From: Edaphobacter sp. 4G125
GTDB lineage: Bacteria; Acidobacteriota; Terriglobia; Terriglobales; Acidobacteriaceae
Assembly (NCBI RefSeq): GCF_014274685.1
Contig: NZ_CP060393.1
Span: forward strand, 3,717,501-3,781,500
Direction of reading: 5' to 3'
DNA: 64,000 nucleotides
This document shows, piece by piece, positions 33,914 to 40,410 of the stretch. Each line of letters opens with the position of its first letter. Position 1 is the stretch's first letter. A model generated the notes under the pieces. The model was not told the origin of the DNA. It was given only the letters and a program-made list of their open reading frames with translations, and did no database searches. Position numbers and translations under genes: made by a program.

Positions 33914-34774
33914 GTGTTCCGTCGCAATCAGTTCAGTAACGTCGGTCTGCTGGTCTTTTGTGCGTCATTACTGCTCGGTATTCTCGTCGCTCGTGCAACG
34001 AGCTCACCTCTTCCTATCGTGGCAGGGGCGATTGTGGGTGTTTACTTCCTCTTTGCTATAAAAATCGTCAACCAGTGGGAAAAAGTTGCAGTGCTTCGTT
34101 TCGGACACTATAGAGGCCTGCGAGGACCAGGGCTTGTACTCATCATTCCCGTACTGGAGACGCTGAGCCGGGTGGTCGATCAACGAGTTCGTGTCAGTAC
34201 GGTCAGTGCAGAGTCGACACTTACACGCGATACCGTGCCGGTGAATGTAGACGCGATCGTCTTCTGGCTCGTTTGGAATCCCGAGAAAGCCATTCTTGAA
34301 GTGGAAGATTTTGCGCAAGCCATTGGCCTTAGCTCGCAGACGGCATTGCGGGAGTCGATAGGACGTCATCAACTGGCGCAGATGATTACTGAGCGCGAGA
34401 CGCTGGGCCACGAACTGCAGAGGATTCTCGATGAGAAGACGACTCCCTGGGGAATTACGGTGCAGTCAGTTGAGATTCGTGATGTTCGCATTCCGCAGAC
34501 GCTTGAGAATGCCATGTCGCAACAGGCGCAAGCGGAGCGCGAACGACAGGCGCGAGTGATTCTTGGAGACGCAGAGGTGCAGGTATCGGAGAAGTTTGCG
34601 GAGGCGGCACGCGTTTACAACGACAATCCGGGAGCGTTGCATCTGCGTGGCATGAACATGCTGTACGAGTCGATGCGTGAGAAGGGATCGATGGTGGTCG
34701 TGCCTTCTTCGGCAATTGAGAGTATGGGGTTGGGAGCAACGTTGGGCCTGACGGCGGTAGCGAAGCAGTCATAG
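33914..34774 (+). CDS. Slipin (SPFH/stomatin family)
   Basis: 286 residues, GTG start with AGGAGG eight bases upstream. Two N-terminal hydrophobic helices (LVFCASLLLGILVARATS; LPIVAGAIVGVYFLFAI), an SPFH domain (EKVAVLRFGHYRGLRGPGL, PVLETLSRVVDQRVRVSTV, ALRESIGRHQLAQMITERE, GITVQSVEIRDVRIPQTLENAM) and a C-terminal helix with QAQAERERQARVILGDAE. Known function: membrane scaffold of functional microdomains; often with NfeD or a protease, neither of which is visible here. Cotranscription with the GntR gene is likely. Confidence 0.93.
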   Translation: MFRRNQFSNVGLLVFCASLLLGILVARATSSPLPIVAGAIVGVYFLFAIKIVNQWEKVAVLRFGHYRGLRGPGLVLIIPVLETLSRVVDQRVRVSTVSAESTLTRDTVPVNVDAIVFWLVWNPEKAILEVEDFAQAIGLSSQTALRESIGRHQLAQMITERETLGHELQRILDEKTTPWGITVQSVEIRDVRIPQTLENAMSQQAQAERERQARVILGDAEVQVSEKFAEAARVYNDNPGALHLRGMNMLYESMREKGSMVVVPSSAIESMGLGATLGLTAVAKQS

Positions 34775-34794
34775 CGGAAGAGAGGAGCGAAGCG

Positions 34795-35214
34795 ATGAAG
34801 ACGATGATGATGGCAGCAGTGTGTTTCTTGGGCTTTGCGGCGGATGCGGTGGTTTCGCAGAGTGCAAAGGCAGTTCCATTGGGGCTGTGGCAGGCAACGC
34901 TCGATGGCATGCCGGGAGTTACGCTGACCCTGGCAAACGATGCGGGAGAGCTGGGCGGTACGGTTGTCTTCTATGGCATTGACGGCCACTCGCAGCGAGT
35001 GATGGTTGTAGAACCGCACACGGTGCTGCGTCCTCACATGGAGGGGAACACGCTCTTATTCGAGATGAAGATGGATAGGGTTCCAGGCGGTTTTGCGCGG
35101 GTGAAGGTGGTCTTCGACTCGGAGACGAAGGCGGAGATTAAATGTCTGGATTGTGGCGCGGATAGTCCAACGGCTGAGTTAGTAAAGCAGACGGGACAGT
35201 TGCAGCGGCAATAG
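34795..35214 (+). CDS. Small secreted protein of unknown function
   Basis: 139 residues. Start after a GGAG-rich region; signal peptide (MKTMMMAAVCFLGFAADAVVSQS), then beta-rich sequence (LGLWQATLDGMPGVTLTLANDAGELGGTVVFYGIDG, GNTLLFEMKMDR). Two Cys near the C-terminus (CLDCGAD, CxxC). No family recognised. It lies 20 bases after the slipin gene. Confidence 0.7.
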   Translation: MKTMMMAAVCFLGFAADAVVSQSAKAVPLGLWQATLDGMPGVTLTLANDAGELGGTVVFYGIDGHSQRVMVVEPHTVLRPHMEGNTLLFEMKMDRVPGGFARVKVVFDSETKAEIKCLDCGADSPTAELVKQTGQLQRQ

Positions 35215-35226
35215 TGTCAGGGATTT

Positions 35227-35246
35227 GGCACGGCTGGAGCCGTGCC
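35227..35246. repeat. Small palindromic element (GGCACGGCT / AGCCGTGCC) between convergent genes
   Basis: 9-bp stems separated by two bases. It may act as a bidirectional terminator between the secreted protein gene and tldD. The core resembles dispersed repeats I know from other acidobacterial genomes (memory, not checked). Confidence 0.5.
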
Positions 35247-35272
35247 CTTAGTGATCGCGTTTTCGAACCCGG

Positions 35273-36712
35273 CTAGGACGTTCCGCCAACGGTCATCTTG
35301 TCGAGCTTGATCGTTGGCATGCCTACACCTACGGGTACGGACTGGCCGGACTTACCGCAGGTTCCGATTCCTTCATCTAAAGCGAGGTCGTTGCCGACCA
35401 TGGAGACGTATTTGAGAGCTTCGGGGCCGTTGCCGATGAGTGTCGCGCCTTTGACAGGGCGAGTGACCTTGCCGTCTTCAATCAAGTAGGCCTCGCTGGC
35501 GGAGAAGACGAACTTGCCGTTGGTGATGTCGACCTGTCCGCCGCCGAAGTTGACGGCGTAGAGACCGCGTTTTACGGACTTGATAATGTCCTCTGGCATG
35601 TCGTCACCGTTGAGCATGTAGGTGTTGGTCATGCGCGGCATGGGGATGTGATGATAGCTCTCGCGGCGTCCGCTGCCGGTGTTGGGCATGTTCATCAGCT
35701 TGGCGGAGAGCTTGTCGGAGAGGTAGCCCTTGAGGATGCCGTTCTCGATGAGGACGTTCTCCTGGGTGGGATTGCCCTCATCGTCGACGTTAATGGAGCC
35801 GCGGCGATTGGGAAGACGGCCGTTGTCGACGACCGTGACTTTGGGACTGGCAACCTGCTGTCCGATGAGTCCGGCGAAGGCCGAGGTCTTCTTACGGTTG
35901 AAGTCAGCCTCGAGGCCGTGGCCGACTGCTTCGTGCAGAAGAACGCCGGGCCAGCCGGGACCGAGGACGACTTCCATCTCGCCGGCGGGGGCATCGACGG
36001 CTCCAAGTTGAAGGATGGCGGTGCGTGCCGCCTCGCGGGCGAAGTGCTCAGGCGATTTGTCGTCTTCGAAGAAGTCCATGGTGATACGTCCGCCGCCGCC
36101 GCTGGTTCCGCGGGCAGTGTTGGCACCGTCCTTGGCGAGGACAAAGATGTTTAAGCGCGAAAGCGGCTGCGTATCGCTGGCGAAGGTGCCGTCCGAAGCA
36201 GCGACGAGGATGCGGCGCAACTCGTCGGAAAAGCTGGCGCGGACCTGCGTAATGCGCGAATCGTAAGCGCGGGCAGCGGCGTCGGCACGCTGGATGAGCT
36301 GGAGCTTTTGGGCGATCTCTGCGTCGGCGGTGGCTCCGGTGATGGGGTAGAGCGAGTCCCCTTCAGTGTGGCGGAACCCCTGCATCAGTTCTTTCGCGGG
36401 GCCGCTGGCGATAAGGGCCGCGGTACGTGCAGCTTTGAGAAGCGCCGCAGAGGAAAGATCGTCGGTGTAGGCATAGCCAGTGCGCTCTCCGGAGAGGACG
36501 CGGACACCGCAGCCGAGCGAGACTCCCTGGGCAGCAGTCTTGACGATGGACTCGTCGATGCCGAGCGAGGTGGAAGTGACGGACTCGAAGTAGAGGTCGG
36601 CGTAGTCGCCCCCGGCGGAGAGGGCCTCGGCGAGGCAGCGCTCCATAAGACGCTCAGAGACGCCAAGCTTATCGGTGAAGTAGCGCTTGTGGTCGGGGGT
36701 AGGAATAGTCAT
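35273..36712 (-). CDS. tldD: Metalloprotease TldD
   Basis: 479 residues. The zinc motif HEAVGHGLEAD (HExxxH, with a later Cys/His) is near residue 263 and the surrounding family segments are present (GWPGVLLHEAVGHG, NRRGSINVDDEGNPTQENVLIENG, GSGRRESYHHIPMPRMTNTYM). Known role: TldD with TldE/PmbA forms a peptide-processing heterodimer that degrades cytoplasmic peptides and processes microcins. TldE lies at 50002, 14 kb away. Start is clear (MTIPTPDHKRYF). Confidence 0.95.
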   Translation of the reverse strand: MTIPTPDHKRYFTDKLGVSERLMERCLAEALSAGGDYADLYFESVTSTSLGIDESIVKTAAQGVSLGCGVRVLSGERTGYAYTDDLSSAALLKAARTAALIASGPAKELMQGFRHTEGDSLYPITGATADAEIAQKLQLIQRADAAARAYDSRITQVRASFSDELRRILVAASDGTFASDTQPLSRLNIFVLAKDGANTARGTSGGGGRITMDFFEDDKSPEHFAREAARTAILQLGAVDAPAGEMEVVLGPGWPGVLLHEAVGHGLEADFNRKKTSAFAGLIGQQVASPKVTVVDNGRLPNRRGSINVDDEGNPTQENVLIENGILKGYLSDKLSAKLMNMPNTGSGRRESYHHIPMPRMTNTYMLNGDDMPEDIIKSVKRGLYAVNFGGGQVDITNGKFVFSASEAYLIEDGKVTRPVKGATLIGNGPEALKYVSMVGNDLALDEGIGTCGKSGQSVPVGVGMPTIKLDKMTVGGTS

Positions 36713-36758
36713 GTTGATTTGATGATAGGCAGCCAGGAAGGGAGCAGCAAGTCGAGCC

Positions 36759-37955
36759 CTACTGGGCGGGGTCGGCCCAATAGCCGTTACGAGCGGTGAT
36801 ATGAAGATCAGAATAGTTTTTTAGCCGCAGATCGAGGGCATGCAGCCCAGGATGGGGCGATTGCGGCTGGAAGCTGAGGATGTAGCGATTGGGGATGTGG
36901 TTAGAGATGGTCACCAGATCGCGATCAAGATTTTTGGCGTTCGTCAGTTTGAAGTACTCTCCTCCGGTCAGGTTTGCGACGGTTTCGGGAATGTTCCGTT
37001 TGAGTCCATCGGAGACCATGATCGCCGCCATCTTTGCAAGGGCAAGAGGCGGCAAGAGCTGTGTGGCGCAGTCATAGGCTTGAATCGCTTTGTTGTGGGT
37101 GGCGTCGGGATCGGGGTTGGGGTCTTTGCCCATGCAGCCATGAGGAGGATTGGGGTTGGGATTCTCCCCCAGGGTACCTGCCGCCGTTATGGGGAGTTCG
37201 CGCGAGCCGTAGTGTTTGGCCTCGGATTTTCCGGTGGAAAAGGCGATGCTGTAGATGGTGGTGTTGGTATCGCTGACGGCGCGGATTGCATCGTCGATGC
37301 TGGTCTGGCTGCCTCGATCCAGCGTTTCGCTGATGAGCAGAATCGCCCGGCGATACTCGAGGGGTTGTTTTCGCAAAAGATCAACGGCAAAGCCGATGCT
37401 GTCGAGGATCGCAGCTCCGTTATCGCCGAGTGGAACGTTATGGATTGCCTGGGACGAAGCGCAGTTTTCAAGATGATGCTGTCGAGTGCATCCAGGAGTT
37501 AGCGTCTCGAGCGCGGTAGCGGCGGTATCGATGTCGGGAGTAAAGTCCTGCAAAAGGTCTGGATGGCTGTCGAAGGTGACAACGGCGACCTTATGAGGAA
37601 CATTGCCGATGATGGATTCGAGCATGGGAGACATTGGAGGAGCGATGGAGGCGAATTTATTGAACTCGCGAGCTCCTGCACCTCCGACCTCAAGGATGAC
37701 GACAAGAGCCAGGGGTTCGCCCCCAGTGTCCTGCTCGAGTGTGAGCTTTTGTGGGATTCCATCATCGGTTAAAGTGAAATCCTCTGCAGAGAGGGTATAG
37801 ACCAGCTCGCCCGCTTTATTGCGCACCAGTGCAGGAACAAGGACGAGTGTGGAACGGGTGCTGAGTGTAGGGGCCTGAGCAGGCGCAGTAGTCTGCGCCT
37901 GTACTGCGGAGAAGAACAGAAAAGAAGTCAGCGCAGCAACGGTACGAGCCAGCAT
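36759..37955 (-). CDS. VWFA-related secreted protein, degenerate MIDAS
   Basis: 398 residues. Signal peptide (TVAALTSFLFFSAVQAQ), opening domain LVLVPALVRNKAGELVYTLSAEDFTLTDDGIPQKLT and a VWA fold of the same family as 29833. At the expected MIDAS position the sequence reads VVILEVGGAGAREF, lacking DxSxS, so metal coordination should be lost. A Cys/Pro-rich loop interrupts around residue 260-295 (HGCMGKDPNPDPDATHN, a short acidic insert with Cys). Function unknown. Confidence 0.85.
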   Translation of the reverse strand: MLARTVAALTSFLFFSAVQAQTTAPAQAPTLSTRSTLVLVPALVRNKAGELVYTLSAEDFTLTDDGIPQKLTLEQDTGGEPLALVVILEVGGAGAREFNKFASIAPPMSPMLESIIGNVPHKVAVVTFDSHPDLLQDFTPDIDTAATALETLTPGCTRQHHLENCASSQAIHNVPLGDNGAAILDSIGFAVDLLRKQPLEYRRAILLISETLDRGSQTSIDDAIRAVSDTNTTIYSIAFSTGKSEAKHYGSRELPITAAGTLGENPNPNPPHGCMGKDPNPDPDATHNKAIQAYDCATQLLPPLALAKMAAIMVSDGLKRNIPETVANLTGGEYFKLTNAKNLDRDLVTISNHIPNRYILSFQPQSPHPGLHALDLRLKNYSDLHITARNGYWADPAQ

Positions 37956-38017
37956 AGCTGTAAGCCTCTCCCACGATGAGTGTATCGCCTTGAGAAAAAG
38001 ACGATGATAATGGCCGA

Positions 38018-38434
38018 ATGATTAAAGGGATTAATCACATTACGCTTGCCGTGCGCGATTTGGAGGTTTCGTTCCGGTTCTATGCAGAGATTTTGGGAAT
38101 GACCCCGCGAGCAAGGTGGTACAAGGGAGCATATCTGGAGGCGGGCGGGAACTGGATCTGTCTCAGTCTGGATGAGACGACACGAAACAGCGCTCTACCG
38201 GAATACACGCATCTTGCCTTTACGGTCGAGGTCGCTGAATTTTCAGCGATGGTGGAGCAGCTGCAAGCGGCAGGCGTGCAGCGCTGGCAGGAGAACAGAA
38301 GTCCTGGGGAGTCGTTTTATTTTCTTGACCCCAACGGGCACAAGCTGGAGATTCATATTTCGAACCTGCAAGACCGGTTGAAGGTGTTGGTAGACAGACC
38401 GCCGAAGGATTTGATTCTGTTTCCTGCTACGTGA
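38018..38434 (+). CDS. FosA-like fosfomycin-resistance thiol transferase (VOC family)
   Basis: 138 residues, a vicinal-oxygen-chelate protein. GINHITLAVRDLEVSFRFYAEILG, GAYLEAGGNWICLSLDE, EYTHLAFTV, WQENRSPGESFYFLDPNGHKLEIHI. Metal ligands His7, His (in YTHLAF) and Glu (KLEIH) are present. It is closest by eye to FosA; the segment W-Q-E-N-R-S replaces the usual W-K-E/D-N-R-S, so one FosA substrate contact is Gln rather than Lys. Family: ring-opening of fosfomycin by glutathione (FosA) or bacillithiol (FosB). A general epoxide or thiol function is also possible. Confidence 0.85.
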   Translation: MIKGINHITLAVRDLEVSFRFYAEILGMTPRARWYKGAYLEAGGNWICLSLDETTRNSALPEYTHLAFTVEVAEFSAMVEQLQAAGVQRWQENRSPGESFYFLDPNGHKLEIHISNLQDRLKVLVDRPPKDLILFPAT

Positions 38435-38502
38435 TGGGAAGGACAAAAAATCTGGTACCTTTGGCAGGGCCCCTCGGATTGTGGTTTTTGCGCGTGTAAA
38501 CC

Positions 38503-39894
38503 ATGACTGATCTTCTTATTGAACGCTTAAAGCAGCACAGAATACTGGGTCCGGCTCCGGTACATGAGCTGGAGTGGCTGGTAAAGCACGGAATTCTTCG
38601 CAGTCTTGAGACGGGTGAGCTGGTGTCGCACAAAGGGCAGCCAGTCGAAGGGATGTATGTTCTCTTTTCCGGGCGGCTTGCGTTGTTCGTCGACCGAGGC
38701 GCCGGACCGGTAAAACTGGTTGAGTTTCAGCCTGGCGATGTCACAGGTCTGCTTCCGTACTCCCGTCTGGTGAATGCGCCGGGAAACTCGATCGTGCAGG
38801 AGCGGCTGGAGATGCTCGAGCTGCATCGTGATCACATTCCAGAGATGATTCGTGAGTGCTTTGGAATCACGTCGATCTTGGTGCATCAAATGGTGGATCG
38901 CGCAAAGCTGTTTACCTCCACTGAGCTGCAGAACGAGAAAATGGTCTCGATGGGAAAGCTATCGGCGGGGCTTGCCCACGAGTTGGGGAATCCAGCCGCT
39001 GCAATCGAACGCAGCGTGTGTCTGTTGATCGACCGGCTCGAGGATTGTGAAGTCGCGATGCGGGAACTGCAGACGGCGAGGCTGTCGAACAGTCAATTGG
39101 CGGCCGCGGATACATTTCGCGAGGCATGCCTTGCGCGGAAGAACAAATCGCCACGATCCACCATAGAACAGGTGGATCGCGAAGAAGCTATCTCCGACTG
39201 GCTGAGTAAAAAAGACCTGAATGTTTCAAGCGCCCCAGCACTGGCTGAGACCGATGCCACGCTGGACGCGCTGAATGCACTGGCTACAGAGGTATCTGGA
39301 ACCGCATTGAATGCGGTAATCCGATCGACGGCTTCACGGCTGGCGATTCGTAGCTTGGCATCGGAAGCCCAAGGCTGTTCGACACGCATGTCGACACTGG
39401 TAAGAGCGATCAAGGGCTTTACGCATATGGACCAGGCAATGATTTCAGATCGTTTGAATCCCGGCACAGGCATACATGACACCGTGATGGTGTTAAACGC
39501 GAAGGCTATTGAAAGATCGGTAAAAGTAGAGCTTGAATTGGAGCCTGATCTGCCACAAATTTCAGGGTTCACTGGTGAGCTAAACCAGATATGGGGCATC
39601 CTGCTCGATAACGCGCTGGATGCAGCACCCGCAGGAGGGTGTGTCAAATTGATCGCGCGACACGAGGGGCAACGGCTGGTGGTACGCGTGATCGACAATG
39701 GACCCGGCATTCCGGCCGAAATTCAATCCCGCATCTTCGACCCCTTTTTTACGACGAAGCCGATGGGACAGGGCACAGGATTGGGGCTGGATATTGCGCA
39801 GCGACTGGTACGGCATAACGATGGCGCAATCGAATTCGATTCTGTACCAGGACGAACAGAGTTTCGAATCTCTCTGCCAATAAACGACCGTTGA
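38503..39894 (+). CDS. Cytoplasmic sensor histidine kinase with cyclic-nucleotide-binding-like domain
   Basis: 463 residues with no membrane helix. N-terminal cNMP-like domain (residues ~10-125: HGILRSLETGELVSHKGQPVEGMYVLFSGRLALFV, PGDVTGLLPYSRL), a coiled linker, the H-box GLAHELGNPAAAIERS with His159, and an HATPase domain (QIWGILLDNALDAA, VIDNGPGIPAEIQSRIFDPFFTTKPMGQGTGLGLDI). A ~100-residue insertion separates the H-box region from the HATPase domain. The expected response regulator is not adjacent. Confidence 0.9.
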   Translation: MTDLLIERLKQHRILGPAPVHELEWLVKHGILRSLETGELVSHKGQPVEGMYVLFSGRLALFVDRGAGPVKLVEFQPGDVTGLLPYSRLVNAPGNSIVQERLEMLELHRDHIPEMIRECFGITSILVHQMVDRAKLFTSTELQNEKMVSMGKLSAGLAHELGNPAAAIERSVCLLIDRLEDCEVAMRELQTARLSNSQLAAADTFREACLARKNKSPRSTIEQVDREEAISDWLSKKDLNVSSAPALAETDATLDALNALATEVSGTALNAVIRSTASRLAIRSLASEAQGCSTRMSTLVRAIKGFTHMDQAMISDRLNPGTGIHDTVMVLNAKAIERSVKVELELEPDLPQISGFTGELNQIWGILLDNALDAAPAGGCVKLIARHEGQRLVVRVIDNGPGIPAEIQSRIFDPFFTTKPMGQGTGLGLDIAQRLVRHNDGAIEFDSVPGRTEFRISLPINDR

Positions 39895-40002
39895 AGAGAT
39901 GACATCGATTGGTTGCAACCCCCTGCAGACGCATTCTGCGAAATGCCAGAAAAGCGACCACCCTTCGGATATAGCGTTTTGCATACCAGAAAAATTTATA
40001 TC

Positions 40003-40060
40003 TTCCTATTGACATTCGATAGGAGTCAGGCGCACCCTTCCTATAGATTTTCTATAGGAA
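40003..40060. promoter_or_regulatory. PadR operator region (two related inverted repeats)
   Basis: Perfect inverted repeat TTCCTATAGA (40038-40047) / TCTATAGGAA (40051-40060) with 3 bases between, immediately before the GTG start. Upstream, 40003-40027 is a weaker relative (TTCCTAT ... ATAGGAG). Confidence 0.65.
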
Positions 40061-40067
40061 TCCGCCT

Positions 40068-40400
40068 GTGAGTGCGAAACAGACCAATCTTCTTCAAGGC
40101 ACCCTCGATCTTCTGATCCTCAAGGCCCTTGGCCCCGGCGAGCTTCACGGCCTGGGAATCTCCCGTCGCATCGAGCAGATCACGCACGGGACCTTCTTCG
40201 TCAAACCGGGTTCCCTGTTCCCCGCCCTTCACCGCATGGAAGAAGCTGGCTGGCTCAGCTCCTCCTGGGGCGACTCAGAAAATAACCGCCGCGCGAAGTT
40301 TTACCAGCTCACCAGGACCGGGAAAAAGCAGCTCGAGGTAGAGACCGAACAATGGTCCCGTGTCGCTCTGGCCATGGCCAATGCATTGAAAGCAACCTAA
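40068..40400 (+). CDS. PadR-family transcriptional regulator
   Basis: 110 residues, GTG start. Winged-helix motif: LLQGTLDLLILKALGPGELHGLGISRRIEQIT, FVKPGSLFPALHRMEEAGWLSSSW, RRAKFYQLTRTGKKQL, the form of the acidobacterial PadR subfamily. Directly followed, 10 bases later, by an ADOP permease, the usual pairing in this phylum. The upstream palindromes suggest self-control. Effector not known. Confidence 0.93.
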   Translation: MSAKQTNLLQGTLDLLILKALGPGELHGLGISRRIEQITHGTFFVKPGSLFPALHRMEEAGWLSSSWGDSENNRRAKFYQLTRTGKKQLEVETEQWSRVALAMANALKAT

Positions 40401-40410
40401 GGAGGGAGAG

